From Ferranicluibacter quercicola (lineage in GTDB: Bacteria > Pseudomonadota > Alphaproteobacteria > Rhizobiales > Rhizobiaceae), in assembly GCF_021168455.1 (NCBI RefSeq), contig NZ_JAJOZR010000007.1, positions 62,001 to 126,000 of the forward strand: 64,000 nucleotides of DNA, given 5' to 3'. Within the stretch, counting starts at the first letter, position 1. Every line of letters begins with the position of its first letter. The position numbers and the translations under genes are program-made. This document shows, piece by piece, positions 8,812 to 17,938 of the stretch. The notes beneath the pieces are model-generated. The model had not been told where the DNA came from. It ran no database searches and saw only the letters and a list, made by a program, of their open reading frames with translations.

Positions 8812-9573
8812 TCAGCCCGCGGCCGTCTCCGGCACGTCGTCCATCGCCACGCGGACGCGCGCGCGTCCGACCCGGATGACCACTTCCATCGCCGCGCGGG
8901 CGCCAGCCTCGTCGCGGCGGCTGATCTGCTCGACGATGCGGATGTGATTGCGCGAGACGTCCTCGATGCCCTCGCGGTCGGCTGCCGGCGAGCTGAGCTT
9001 GAAGATGCCAACCAGCGCCGCCTCGATCAGACTGCCGACGCTGCGCATGAAGGGATTGGCCGAAGCCTCCGCCACGGCAAGGTGAAAGCGCAGGTCTGCC
9101 ACGGCCAGCGATTCGGGCGTGTGCGCGGGATCGCCCATGGCGACGGCCAGCCGCATCATATGGCTGATCTCGGCGTCGGTCGCATGGATGGCGGCAAGGG
9201 CCGCGGCATGCGGCTCGAAGGCCATGCGAACCTCGCTGATATGCGTCAGGAAATCCTCATCGATACCGTTGTGAAAGTGCCAGGTGAGAATGTCGCTGTC
9301 GAACAGGTTCCACTGGTTGCGGGCCGTCACCCGCGTTCCGATCCGCGCCCGCGGCACAATCAACCCTTTGGCCGCCAGCGTCTTCATGGCCTCGCGCAGC
9401 ACGGTGCGGGACACCTTGAAACGCATCGCCAGTTCCTGGTCGCCAGGCAGGATGGTGCCCACGGGAAACTCGCCGGAAATGATGGCCCGGCCAAGGACAT
9501 CCACCACCTGCGAATGGCTGGTGCGTGTATCGACGCCCGTGATCAGCGTCTCCAGCGGACCCTTCTTCATCAT
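8812..9573 (-). CDS. GntR-family regulator, FadR/FCD type
   Basis: A winged-helix GntR DNA-binding domain spans about residues 15-75 (SQVVDVLGRAIISGEFPVG, then FKVSRTVLREAMKTLAAKG). An FCD ligand-binding domain follows (about 90-225), with the spaced His/Asp residues typical of metal-containing FCD proteins (DLRFHLAVAEASANP, SRNHIRIVE). A Shine-Dalgarno-like AGGGGGA lies directly before two consecutive ATGs (9573 and 9570); either may be the start. FCD regulators usually control uptake or breakdown of sugars, acids or amino acids. The closest candidate target is the BMP-type ABC importer next door on the same strand, but that is inference. A 91-bp piece of this gene is repeated upstream in inverted orientation. 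Confidence 0.88.
   Translation of the reverse strand: MMKKGPLETLITGVDTRTSHSQVVDVLGRAIISGEFPVGTILPGDQELAMRFKVSRTVLREAMKTLAAKGLIVPRARIGTRVTARNQWNLFDSDILTWHFHNGIDEDFLTHISEVRMAFEPHAAALAAIHATDAEISHMMRLAVAMGDPAHTPESLAVADLRFHLAVAEASANPFMRSVGSLIEAALVGIFKLSSPAADREGIEDVSRNHIRIVEQISRRDEAGARAAMEVVIRVGRARVRVAMDDVPETAAG
9386..9476 (-). repeat. 91-bp repeat inside GntR gene (original copy)
   Basis: This stretch encodes the end of the first helix through the recognition helix of the GntR DNA-binding domain. It matches 9825-9915 in opposite orientation at 89 of 91 positions by direct comparison. Confidence 0.9.
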
Positions 9574-9684
9574 TCCCCCTCGTCGGACTCGATACACTAC
9601 CTGTCGCCGCAGGCCTCCCGGAACGACAGAAAAATCATATCATATGACAATATGCGTGTCTTGACGGGTGTGGTGGAATTTTCA

Positions 9685-9702
9685 TTTCATTTCAGAATGA
9701 AA
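9685..9702. promoter_or_regulatory. Inverted repeat, candidate operator
   Basis: TTTCATT and AATGAAA form a perfect 7-bp inverted repeat with a four-base spacer (TCAG), about 110 bp upstream of the GntR start. The surrounding 100 bp is AT-rich for this genome and also holds the near-palindromic ATCATATCATATGAC at about 9635. Autoregulation by the GntR protein is plausible but not shown. Confidence 0.4.
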
Positions 9703-9824
9703 TAGAATTCAAAAACAATGATGGTCAACGGAACCGGTTGTCAATGACGCGCTCCAGCAGGGCCGCCTGGACGACCCTGCTGGAATAGGTTGATGAGAAT
9801 GGGCCGCATGGCGACCCGACCGGA

Positions 9825-9915
9825 CCGGCGAGTTTCCCGTGGGCACCATCCTGCCGGGCGACCAGGAGCTGGCGATGCGTTTCAAGGTGTCCCGCACCGT
9901 GCTGCGCGAGGCCAT
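9825..9915 (+). pseudogene. Inverted fragment of a GntR gene
   Basis: Read on the plus strand this encodes the fragment GEFPVGTILPGDQELAMRFK and on through SRTVLREAI, the same helix-turn-helix segment as in the intact gene, with only two base differences. It has no start codon in frame (a TGA lies 12 codons upstream) and ends six bases before the end of the BMP gene. It is therefore a remnant or duplicate, not a working gene. The two copies form inverted repeats around a 348-bp segment that contains the GntR start and upstream region. Confidence 0.85.
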
Positions 9916-9920
9916 CCGGC

Positions 9921-10991
9921 TTATTGCGGCAGCTTGTCGTCAACACCTTCGACGTAGAAGTTGAGGCCCAGCAGAACGCCATCCTCGGCCGTCTCGCCGT
10001 CCTTCAGCCAGACGCTGCCGTCCTGCTTCTTCAGGGGGCCGGTGAACGGCTTCAGCTCGCCCGACTCGATCTTCGCCTGCGTCGCTTCGGCCATCGCCTT
10101 CACGTCATCCGGCATGTTGGTGTAGGGCGCCATGGTCAGGATGCCATCCTTCAGGCCGTCCCAGCTCGACGTCGTCGCCCACTTGCCATCGAGGAAGGCC
10201 TGCGTGCGCTTGATGTAGTAGGCGCCCCAGGTGTCCTTGATGGCGGTCAGCTGCGTCTTCGGGCCGGCTGCGATCATGTCGGAGGCCTGGCCGAAAGCCT
10301 TGATGCCGCGCTCGGCCGCAACCTGCATCGGCGCGGTCGTGTCGGTGTGCTGCGTCAGCACGTCGACACCCTGGTCGATCAAAGCCTTGGCCGCATCGGC
10401 TTCCTTGCCCGGGTCGAACCAGGTGTTCGCCCATACGACCTTGATCTTGAAGTCCGGATTGACCGACCGCGCGCCGATGAGAAACGCGTCGATGCCCATG
10501 ACGACTTCCGGGATCGGGAAGGAGGCGATGTAGCCGGCGACGCCCTTTTCGGAGATCTTCGCGGCGATCTGGCCCTGGATGTAGCGGCCTTCGTAGAAGC
10601 GGCTGTTATAGGTCGCAACGTTCGGCGCGGTCTTGTAGCCGGTTGCGTGCTCGTACATGACCTTGGGGAACTTGGCGGCCACCTTGACCGTCGCGTCCAT
10701 GAAGCCGAACGACGTCGTGTAGATCAGGCCGCAGCCCGAGCGCGACAGACGTTCGATGGCGCGTTCGGCATCCGGGCCTTCCGGCACGTTTTCGAGGAAC
10801 TGCGTTTCGATCTTGTCGCCCAGCGCCTTTTCCAGCTCCTGCCGGCCCAGGTCGTGCGCCTGCGTCCAGCCACCGTCCGATTTCGAGCCGACATAGACGA
10901 AGCAGATCTTGGCCTTTTCCTGGGCGCTTGCCGAGGCGGCAAAGCCGATGGCCGCCGTTGTGGCGACGAGAGCGAGGATAAATTTCTTCAT
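9921..10991 (-). CDS. BMP-family ABC transporter substrate-binding protein
   Basis: The 356-residue protein starts with a signal peptide (MKKFILALVATTAAIGFAAS, cut near ASAQE), so it is periplasmic. It then follows the BMP/Med lipoprotein fold: KICFVYVGSKSDGGWTQAH, a middle GLIYTTSFGFMD, and HTDTTAPMQVAAERG. BMP proteins of this type bind purine nucleosides in the characterised examples. It is the last gene of a four-gene operon with an ATPase and two permeases upstream, 46 bp after the second permease. No nucleoside-catabolic gene is nearby, so the substrate is open. Confidence 0.9.
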   Translation of the reverse strand: MKKFILALVATTAAIGFAASASAQEKAKICFVYVGSKSDGGWTQAHDLGRQELEKALGDKIETQFLENVPEGPDAERAIERLSRSGCGLIYTTSFGFMDATVKVAAKFPKVMYEHATGYKTAPNVATYNSRFYEGRYIQGQIAAKISEKGVAGYIASFPIPEVVMGIDAFLIGARSVNPDFKIKVVWANTWFDPGKEADAAKALIDQGVDVLTQHTDTTAPMQVAAERGIKAFGQASDMIAAGPKTQLTAIKDTWGAYYIKRTQAFLDGKWATTSSWDGLKDGILTMAPYTNMPDDVKAMAEATQAKIESGELKPFTGPLKKQDGSVWLKDGETAEDGVLLGLNFYVEGVDDKLPQ

Positions 10992-11037
10992 TTTGGACCT
11001 CTCATGTTGTCGAAATAGATATCCGCGGCCGGTCGGA

Positions 11038-11958
11038 TCAGCGATCCGGCACGAAGGGTTTGCCGAGCGAGGCCGGCGTGTTGATCATCGTCATCCGGCG
11101 GTTCTGCGAGATGAGCACGAGGACGACGATCGTTGCAAGGTAGGGCAACGCTGACAGAAGCTGCGACGGCACATCGAAGCCATTGCCCTGTGCATAAAGC
11201 TGGCTGATCGACACGGCCCCGAAGAGATAGCCGCCGGCAACGATGCGCCATGGCCGCCAGGAGGCGAAGACCACGAGCGCGAGCGCGATCCAGCCGCGCC
11301 CGGCCGACATGTTCTCCACCCACTGTGGCGTGTAGACGAGCGACAGTTGCGCCCCGGCAAGCCCGGCACAGGCGCCGCCGAACATGACAGCGAGGTAGCG
11401 GGTGCGGATGACGTTGATGCCGAGCGCGTGAGCCGAGGTATGGCTGTCGCCGACGGAGCGAAGCTTCAGCCCGGCGCGGCTGCGAAACAGGAACCAGTGG
11501 ATGCCGGCAATGAGCGCGATCGACAGGTAGAAGATCAGATCCTGCTGGAACAGCAGCCGGCCGACGACCGGGATATCGCTGAGGACGGGAAAGACGATCT
11601 GCGGCAGCTTGATGCCCGACTGGCCCGCATAGGGCTCGCCGATCTGGCCGGAAAGGCCGAGGCCGAGAATGGTCAGCGCCAGCCCGGTCGCGACCTGGTT
11701 TGCCACCAGCGTCAGCGTCAGGAAGCCGAACAGCAGCGAGAACAGTGTGCCGGACAGAATGCCCGCGAGAATGCCGATATAGGGCGAACCGGTCGCCTGT
11801 GTCGCGGCGAAGGCGCAGACGGCGCCGATGATCATCATGCCCTCGACGCCGAGATTGAGCACGCCCGACCGCTCGGTGACCAGTTCGCCCGCCGCGGCGA
11901 TGACCAGAGGCGTCGCCGCCGTGATGACCGTGAGCAGAATGGCCTCGATGATACCCAT
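11038..11958 (-). CDS. ABC transporter permease, BMP-type importer (second)
   Basis: This 306-residue membrane protein has about eight hydrophobic segments and the branched-chain/ribose-like permease signature region (LAVMFGGACAGLAGAQLSL). It starts MGIIEAILLTVITAATPLVIA with GELVTERSGVLNLGVEGMM, the hallmark of YufQ/NupC-type permeases. It starts one base after the end of the first permease gene, so the two are probably translated together and form a heterodimeric pore. Confidence 0.9.
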   Translation of the reverse strand: MGIIEAILLTVITAATPLVIAAAGELVTERSGVLNLGVEGMMIIGAVCAFAATQATGSPYIGILAGILSGTLFSLLFGFLTLTLVANQVATGLALTILGLGLSGQIGEPYAGQSGIKLPQIVFPVLSDIPVVGRLLFQQDLIFYLSIALIAGIHWFLFRSRAGLKLRSVGDSHTSAHALGINVIRTRYLAVMFGGACAGLAGAQLSLVYTPQWVENMSAGRGWIALALVVFASWRPWRIVAGGYLFGAVSISQLYAQGNGFDVPSQLLSALPYLATIVVLVLISQNRRMTMINTPASLGKPFVPDR

Positions 11959-11959
11959 G

Positions 11960-13057
11960 TCAGTGTGCTCCTTCCGCGACGGTCCCGCGCGTCACGCGCC
12001 GCCAGACGATGCGGATGCGATACTGGATCAGCGTGTCGCAGGAGAGCACGAAGAACAGCAGCAGCCCCTGGAACACCCGTACGACCTTGTCGGACAGCCC
12101 GAGCGAGATCTGCGCCGCCTCGCCACCCAGATAGGTCAGCCCGAGAACGAGACCGGCGACGATGATCGCGAGCGGATTGAGCCGGCCGAGGAAGGCGACG
12201 ATGATCGCCGTAAAGCCGTAGCCGGGCGAGATCACCGGCTGCAGCTTGCCGATCGCGCCGGACACTTCGGAGATGCCGGCAAGCCCGGCAAAAGCACCCG
12301 ACAGAAGCATGGAAAACCAGATCATCCGCCGCGAGGAGAAGCCGGCGAACCGCCCTGCCCGCTCCGACAGGCCAAGAACCGTGATCTCGAAGCCCTTGAG
12401 CGTGAAGCGCATCATGAACCAGATGGCAAGGGCCGCGACGATCGCGAAGGCGAAGCCGTAATTGGCGCGGCCCGACGCCAGCATCTCCGGCAGAATTGCT
12501 TCCGGCGCGAAGGCGCGCGTCACCGGAAAGTTGAAGCCACCCGGATCGCGCCAGGGCCCGCGCACCAGCCAGTCGAGGAACAGCTGGGCGACATAGACGA
12601 GCATCAGGCTCGTCAGGATCTCGTTCGTGTTCATCCGCGCCTTGAGAAACGCGGGAATGCCGGCATACAGCGCGCCGCCGATCATGCCCATGACCAGCAT
12701 CAGCGGCAGGACGAGGGCCGAATGCCATTGATGGAAGACCACCGGGACGATGGAGCCCGCCACCGCCCCCATGATGAACTGGCCTTCCGCGCCGATATTC
12801 CAGTTGTTCGACCGGTAACAGACGGAGAGGCCGACGGCGATCAGGATCAGCGGCGCCGCCTTGATCGCAAGTTCGTGCAGCGACCAGACCTCCGTCAACG
12901 GCTCGATGAAAAAGCTGTAGAGCGCCAGCCCGGGATCCTTGCCGAGAATGACGAACATGATCGCACCGGCGACAATCGTCAGGCAGAGCGCCAGGATCGG
13001 GGACAGGAAGGTATAGAGAAGCGAGATTTTCGGCCGTTTTTCAAGCTCAATGCGCAT
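11960..13057 (-). CDS. ABC transporter permease, BMP-type importer (first)
   Basis: The 365-residue membrane protein is of the YufP type: a leading cytoplasmic stretch, LYTFLSPILALCLTIVAGA as first span, IKAAPLILIAVGLSVCYRSN, NIGAEGQFIMGAV and FSGAFAGLAGISEVSG. It overlaps the upstream ATPase gene by 11 bases and is followed at once by the second permease, as expected of a four-part importer (ATPase, two permeases, binding protein). Confidence 0.9.
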   Translation of the reverse strand: MRIELEKRPKISLLYTFLSPILALCLTIVAGAIMFVILGKDPGLALYSFFIEPLTEVWSLHELAIKAAPLILIAVGLSVCYRSNNWNIGAEGQFIMGAVAGSIVPVVFHQWHSALVLPLMLVMGMIGGALYAGIPAFLKARMNTNEILTSLMLVYVAQLFLDWLVRGPWRDPGGFNFPVTRAFAPEAILPEMLASGRANYGFAFAIVAALAIWFMMRFTLKGFEITVLGLSERAGRFAGFSSRRMIWFSMLLSGAFAGLAGISEVSGAIGKLQPVISPGYGFTAIIVAFLGRLNPLAIIVAGLVLGLTYLGGEAAQISLGLSDKVVRVFQGLLLFFVLSCDTLIQYRIRIVWRRVTRGTVAEGAH

Positions 13058-14663
13058 GGGCCGTCTCTCTCACCGTCTCGGCGGCAGCCGCCTCGGACGC
13101 CGTCGTTCCCTGCATGCCGCCCATCAGAAGACCGATCTTTTCGCGTGACAGCGCAGCGGCCGGATAGATTTGGGAGAGCTTGCCATCGTTGATGACGGCG
13201 ATCTCGGTCGCCACCTCGAAGATCTCGTCGAGATCCTGGCTGATGATCAATACCGCGGAGCCGGCCTTGGCGAGATCCACCAGCGCCTGGCGGATACGGC
13301 TGGCAGCGCCGGCGTCCACGCCCCAGGTCGGCTGGTTGACGATCAGCACGGCGGGTTGTCGGTCGAGCTCGCGCCCGACGATGAACTTCTGAAGATTGCC
13401 GCCGGACAGCGAGCCCGCCGGTGGGTCCTCGCCGCTCTTGCGCACGTCCATCGCCTCCGAAATCCGCCTGGCAGCCCGCTTGACGGCACCATGGCGGATC
13501 AGCCCGAGGCCGCCCCCGCCGACGAAGGCCCTGCGATCCGAAAAGTAGCGCGCGAGCACCAGATTGTCCGACAGCGGCAAGGCGGAGACGGCGGCATGTC
13601 CATGCCGCTCCTCCGGCACGAAGCCGGCCCCCAGCGCCCGCCGCTGGTTGATGCCCTGCCGGCCGACCGGCTTCTCGCGGATGAAGACGGCGTTGTTGTC
13701 GGCGGTCGGATACTCGCCGGAGAGCGCATCGAAGAGCTCGCCCTGCCCGTTGCCCGCAACGCCGGCGATCGCCAGAACCTCGCCGGCATGCACCTTCAGA
13801 CAGATGTCCTTCAGCGACACCGCGAAGGGCGTACGGGCGGCAGCCTTCAGTTGCCGCGCTTCGAGCTGCACCGTGCCCTTCGCCGACGTCCCGGACGCGC
13901 TCACATGCGCGACGTCGCTGCCCACCATCATCCGGGCGAGCGAGGCCGGCGTTTCCAGCCGCGGGTCGCAGGCGCCGGTCACCTTGCCGTGGCGCAGCAC
14001 CGTCGCGCGGTCGCAGATGCGCTGCACCTCTTCCAGCCTGTGGCTGATGTAGAGAACCGAGCGTCCCTCGGCCTTGAGCTTCGCCAGCGTTTCAAACAGA
14101 CGGTCGGCCTCCTGCGGCGTCAGCACGGAGGTCGGTTCGTCGAGAATGATGAGCTGCGGGTTCTGCAACAGGGCCCGTACGATCTCGATCCTCTGGCGCT
14201 CGCCCACGGAAAGGTCCGCGACGTGGGCCTTCGGGTCGAGCGGCAGGCCGTAGCTGACCGACAGGGCGGCGGCCTCCTCCGAGATCTTGCCCAGCGAAAC
14301 GCCCGGATCCATCGAAAGCGCAATGTTCTCCGCGACCGTCAAAGCCTCGAACAGGGAGAAATGCTGGAAGACCATGCCGATGCCGAGGCGCCGCGCAGCG
14401 CCCGGGCTTGCGATTCGCACCGGCTGGCCGCGCCAGTTTATCTGCCCGCTCGTGGGGCCGAGGACACCGAAGAGCATCTTGACGAGAGTGGATTTTCCCG
14501 CGCCGTTTTCCCCCAGAAGCGCATGGATTTCCCCCGGCCGTATATCGAGATCGATTCCGTTGCAGGCGGCGAATGTTCCGAAAATCTTCGTCAGCTTGCT
14601 GACCGACAGCAGCGTGCTGCCAGCGCTGGGTCCGTCAACCGCCACGCCATCCCTCTCTTTCAA
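13047..14663 (-). CDS. ABC transporter ATP-binding protein, BMP-type importer
   Basis: The 538-residue protein carries two ATPase domains in one chain, as in YufO and RbsA. The first has Walker A GENGAGKST at 51-59, signature LSVGERQRIE and Walker B LIILDEPT. The second is degenerate at Walker A (GVAGNGQGELF) with signature LSGGNLQKFIVGREL and the altered Walker B VLIVNQPTWGVD, which is normal in this family. It is the first gene of the importer operon and lies 31 bp downstream of the quinone oxidoreductase gene on the same strand. Confidence 0.93.
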   Translation of the reverse strand: MKERDGVAVDGPSAGSTLLSVSKLTKIFGTFAACNGIDLDIRPGEIHALLGENGAGKSTLVKMLFGVLGPTSGQINWRGQPVRIASPGAARRLGIGMVFQHFSLFEALTVAENIALSMDPGVSLGKISEEAAALSVSYGLPLDPKAHVADLSVGERQRIEIVRALLQNPQLIILDEPTSVLTPQEADRLFETLAKLKAEGRSVLYISHRLEEVQRICDRATVLRHGKVTGACDPRLETPASLARMMVGSDVAHVSASGTSAKGTVQLEARQLKAAARTPFAVSLKDICLKVHAGEVLAIAGVAGNGQGELFDALSGEYPTADNNAVFIREKPVGRQGINQRRALGAGFVPEERHGHAAVSALPLSDNLVLARYFSDRRAFVGGGGLGLIRHGAVKRAARRISEAMDVRKSGEDPPAGSLSGGNLQKFIVGRELDRQPAVLIVNQPTWGVDAGAASRIRQALVDLAKAGSAVLIISQDLDEIFEVATEIAVINDGKLSQIYPAAALSREKIGLLMGGMQGTTASEAAAAETVRETAHAH

Positions 14664-14694
14664 GCCGCAGATGCCCGGGCGCCGTTTCGGCTTC

Positions 14695-15669
14695 TCAGGG
14701 AATCAGCAAAGTTGTTCCGCTCGTCTTTCTGGCTTCCAGATCCGCATGCGCCTGGCTTGCATCGCCAAGGGCATAGGTCTGGTTGATATTGATACGCACT
14801 TTATGGCTCCGCACAACATCAAACAGAGAGTTTGCACACGCCTCGAGCTGCGCCCGTGTCGAGGTGTAGGTGTAGAGCGTCGGACGCGTGGCGAACAGCG
14901 AGCCCTTCTGCGATAGCACGCCGATATTGAAGGCTTCTACGGCACCGGACGAGTTGCCGAAGCTGACCCACAGGCCACGCGGCTTCAGGCAGTCGAGCGA
15001 GGCGGGAAAGGTGTCCTTGCCGACGGAATCGTAAACGACATCAACGCCCTTGCCCTTGGTGATGTCTTTCACACGGGCGACGAAATCCTCCGACCGGTAA
15101 TCGATGACATGGTCGTAGCCATGCTCGAGCGCCATGGCGATCTTCTCGGGCGATCCCGCCGTGCCGATCACCGTTGCGCCCAGTGCCTTGGCCCACTGCC
15201 CGGCAATCTGTCCGACGCCGCCGGCGGCCGCATGGAACAGAAGAACCGTGTCGGGGCCGACGGGAAAGGTCTGGTTCAGCAGATACTGCGCGGTCATGCC
15301 TTTCAGCATCATCGCGGCCGCCGTTTCCAGCGGAATGTCGTCGGGCACCTTGATGAGCTGCTGCTCGTCGATATTGCGCTCGCTGGCATAGGCGCCGTCC
15401 GCGCCGGCATAGGCGACCCGGTCGCCCTTGGAGAACAGGGTGACGCCATCGCCGACGGCCGTGACGATGCCGGCTCCCTCCTTGCCCGGCACAAAGGGCA
15501 GACTCGCCGCCTTGTAGAGGCCGGTCCGGAAATAGACGTCGATGAAGTTGACGCCGATCGCCTCCTGACGGATCTGCACCTCGCCGCGCGACGGCGGCGG
15601 AACGGTTACGCCCTCGATCTTCAGGACGTCGGGGCCACCCAGCTCCCGGATCATGATTGCTCTTGCCAT
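14695..15669 (-). CDS. NADPH:quinone oxidoreductase (zinc-independent MDR family)
   Basis: The 324-residue protein has the two-domain Qor layout: the N-terminal GroES-like part with NFIDVYFRTGLY and FVPGKEGAGIV, and a Rossmann domain with HAAAGGVGQIAGQWAKALG for NADPH. It lacks the Cys/His zinc ligands of alcohol dehydrogenases, so one-electron quinone reduction is the likely reaction. The ATG at 15669 is chosen; the much longer open frame upstream is antisense to pcs. It begins 11 bp after the end of pcs. Confidence 0.9.
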   Translation of the reverse strand: MARAIMIRELGGPDVLKIEGVTVPPPSRGEVQIRQEAIGVNFIDVYFRTGLYKAASLPFVPGKEGAGIVTAVGDGVTLFSKGDRVAYAGADGAYASERNIDEQQLIKVPDDIPLETAAAMMLKGMTAQYLLNQTFPVGPDTVLLFHAAAGGVGQIAGQWAKALGATVIGTAGSPEKIAMALEHGYDHVIDYRSEDFVARVKDITKGKGVDVVYDSVGKDTFPASLDCLKPRGLWVSFGNSSGAVEAFNIGVLSQKGSLFATRPTLYTYTSTRAQLEACANSLFDVVRSHKVRININQTYALGDASQAHADLEARKTSGTTLLIP

Positions 15670-15680
15670 GGCCTGTTCCT

Positions 15681-16406
15681 TTATTCGCGTCCGAGGTTGG
15701 GGAAGATCTGCAGAATGAACCCGATGACGTAGAGATAGACGCCCGTGCCGACGACGCCCCAGACCACCCAGGCAGGGGTCTCGAAATGCATCAGCAACGC
15801 ATAGGCGCTGAGCACCGACCAGGCGGTGAAGACTGCCAGATTGAGCGGCCGCAACCGCCGCACGCGCACCGGATGGAGAAAGCTGATCGGCATGAAGGTG
15901 AGGAACACCGAGACGAAGACGACGATGGACGCCGCAAGCTCGCTCGCCTTGATGACGAAGAGCGTGAACACCACCATGTTCCAGACGACCGGGAAGCCGG
16001 AGAAGAAATACTCGTCGGTCTTCATGCCCATATCGGCATAATAGATAGCGCTGGACATGACGATCGCGCCGGCCGCGACGAACGACCAGGGCTCGCCGAT
16101 CATACCGCTCTGGTAGAGCGCGAAGGCCGGCAGCAGCACATAGGTCACGTAGTCGATGACGTTGTCGAGCGTATCGCCCGACCAGTTGGGCAGCACCTCC
16201 TTGACGCGGACCTTGCGCGCGATCGGCCCGTCGATGCCATCGACGGCGAGCGCCAGACCCAGCCACCAGAACATATCCACAAAGCGGTGCTCCGCCGCGG
16301 CAACGACGCCGAGGAAGGCGAGAAACGATCCGGAGGCCGTGAGAACATGGACCGAAAAAGCCCGGATCTCGGCGTAGGGAACCGGCTTGTAATTGAAGAA
16401 CTTCAT
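15681..16406 (-). CDS. pcs: Phosphatidylcholine synthase
   Basis: Pcs makes phosphatidylcholine in one step from CDP-diacylglycerol and choline in the inner membrane; it is typical of rhizobia, agrobacteria and brucellae. The 241-residue sequence keeps the CDP-alcohol transferase motif in the long-spaced Pcs form: D59-G60, A63-R64, twelve residues, G77, D81 and D85. About seven or eight hydrophobic segments are visible. It is very close to my memory of the Sinorhizobium meliloti protein (start MKFFNY, VPYAEIRAFSVH). The ATG at 16406 is preferred over one four codons upstream for that reason. Confidence 0.96.
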   Translation of the reverse strand: MKFFNYKPVPYAEIRAFSVHVLTASGSFLAFLGVVAAAEHRFVDMFWWLGLALAVDGIDGPIARKVRVKEVLPNWSGDTLDNVIDYVTYVLLPAFALYQSGMIGEPWSFVAAGAIVMSSAIYYADMGMKTDEYFFSGFPVVWNMVVFTLFVIKASELAASIVVFVSVFLTFMPISFLHPVRVRRLRPLNLAVFTAWSVLSAYALLMHFETPAWVVWGVVGTGVYLYVIGFILQIFPNLGRE

Positions 16407-16735
16407 CGGCAGACGCATCCTGTGCTGACGCTTCGCGTAAACTCGGTGGGCGACCCTGATCTTGCCGGGTCATGCCGCACCGCCTCCTCCGCCGCGACGG
16501 TGTCGCTGCCGGCATGTTCGTAATATGCATCGTTTGCCCTGCCCTGCCAGCAAAAACAAGCGATTGCCGAGCACCGTCCGCAATCCGCTGTGGACGTACG
16601 CGCCACGTGCGGCAACGGCGACCATTCCAAAAACGCGCGGTCGGCGCTAGATATCGGCCGAGACCGTCGCGCTCGGCATGGCCCGCGATGACCAGAGCGG
16701 CAGGACGGCCGAAGGCGAAGGAAGAGAACCCGATC
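16407..16735. other. Divergent intergenic region, no gene seen
   Basis: This is the space between pcs (leftward) and the UbiH-type gene (rightward). Both promoters must lie here, but no clear -35/-10 pair, hairpin or RNA gene was recognised. Open frames across it are continuations of the neighbouring genes' frames without good starts. Confidence 0.6.
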
Positions 16736-17938
16736 ATGGAACACACCGATATCGCCATCATCGGCGCCGGCCTTGCCGGGGCGCTTGCGGCCCTCGCTTT
16801 GTCGCGCGACGGGCGCACGGTCGCCCTCGTCGCACCGATGGCGCCGCACGATCGCCGCACGACGGCGCTGATGGATGAGGCGATCGGCTTTCTGAAGAGG
16901 CTGGAACTCGGTGACGCGTTTGCCCAACTTGGCGCGCCGCTTGCCACATTGCGCATCATCGACGGCACGGATCGCCTTCTGCGCGCGCCGGTGGTCACGT
17001 TCCGCGCGGCTGAAATCGGCCTCGACGCCTTCGGCTACAATCTCCCGAACGCACCCTTCCTCGAGGGGCTGAACCGCAGGATCGAGAGCGCTCCCTCCAT
17101 CACCCGCATCGATGCGAGACTGGAACACCTCGAGGAGACCGCGACGGGCTGCACCCTGACGCTGGCGGACGGCCGGTCCCTGACGGCGTCCCTGGTCATC
17201 GGCGCGGACGGCCGACGCTCGCATGTCCGCCAAGCGCACGGCATCGGGACGCGCGCCTGGAGCTACCCGCAGACGGCCGTCGTGCTGAATTTCGCGCATG
17301 AGCAACCGCACGAAAACATCTCGACCGAGTTTCACACGCGGCAGGGTCCGTTCACGCAGGTCCCGCTTCCCGGCAACCGCTCCAGCCTCGTCTGGGTGAT
17401 GACGCCCGATGCCGCAGCCGAGATGCTGGCGCGGGACACGGCCGCGCTGTCGAGCGCCGTGGAGCATCGGATGCAGTCCATGCTCGGCAAGGTCACGGTC
17501 GATACCGAACCCCAGGCCTTCCCTCTCTCCGGCATGGCCGCCACCCGTTTCGGCAAGGGCCGCGTCATTCTCGTGGGCGAGGCCGCGCACGCCTTCCCGC
17601 CGATCGGTGCACAGGGCCTGAACCTCAGCCTTCGCGATGTCATGACGCTGGTCGCGATGCTCGCCGAACTGCCGACCATAGCGGCGGATCTCGGTGATCG
17701 CTACGATCGGCGCCGGCGGGCCGACATTCTCAGCCGGACGGTCAGCGTGGACCTGCTCAACCGCTCTCTGCTCACCGGCTTCCTGCCGGTACAGATGCTG
17801 CGGGCGGGCGGGCTGCAGGTGCTGTCGTCGGCCGGCGCGCTGCGCAGCCTCGTGATGCAGGAAGGCCTGCGGCCGGGCAGCGCGATCCGCTCGCTGCTGG
17901 GAGACTTACGGGAAAAGATCGGCCGGCACTCCGCCTGA
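16736..17938 (+). CDS. FAD-dependent UbiH/UbiF-family hydroxylase
   Basis: The 400-residue protein has an N-terminal dinucleotide fold (IAIIGAGLAGALAAL, GxGxxG at 10-15), the NAD(P)H/FAD motif region around VIGADGRRSHVR and the FAD-ribityl motif LVGEAAHAFPPIGAQGLNLS near residue 281. These mark the ubiquinone-biosynthesis hydroxylase group, which adds a ring hydroxyl to a ubiquinone precursor. The motif reads GEAAH rather than the usual GDAAH, a conservative change. Which ring position it acts on cannot be told. It ends inside the 3' end of the convergent carrier gene (33-bp overlap). Confidence 0.82.
   Translation: MEHTDIAIIGAGLAGALAALALSRDGRTVALVAPMAPHDRRTTALMDEAIGFLKRLELGDAFAQLGAPLATLRIIDGTDRLLRAPVVTFRAAEIGLDAFGYNLPNAPFLEGLNRRIESAPSITRIDARLEHLEETATGCTLTLADGRSLTASLVIGADGRRSHVRQAHGIGTRAWSYPQTAVVLNFAHEQPHENISTEFHTRQGPFTQVPLPGNRSSLVWVMTPDAAAEMLARDTAALSSAVEHRMQSMLGKVTVDTEPQAFPLSGMAATRFGKGRVILVGEAAHAFPPIGAQGLNLSLRDVMTLVAMLAELPTIAADLGDRYDRRRRADILSRTVSVDLLNRSLLTGFLPVQMLRAGGLQVLSSAGALRSLVMQEGLRPGSAIRSLLGDLREKIGRHSA

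Noticed and set aside
14695..16998. 767-codon minus-strand frame
   Set aside because: Only 14695-15669 is the quinone oxidoreductase; the upstream part runs out of frame through pcs and the hydroxylase.
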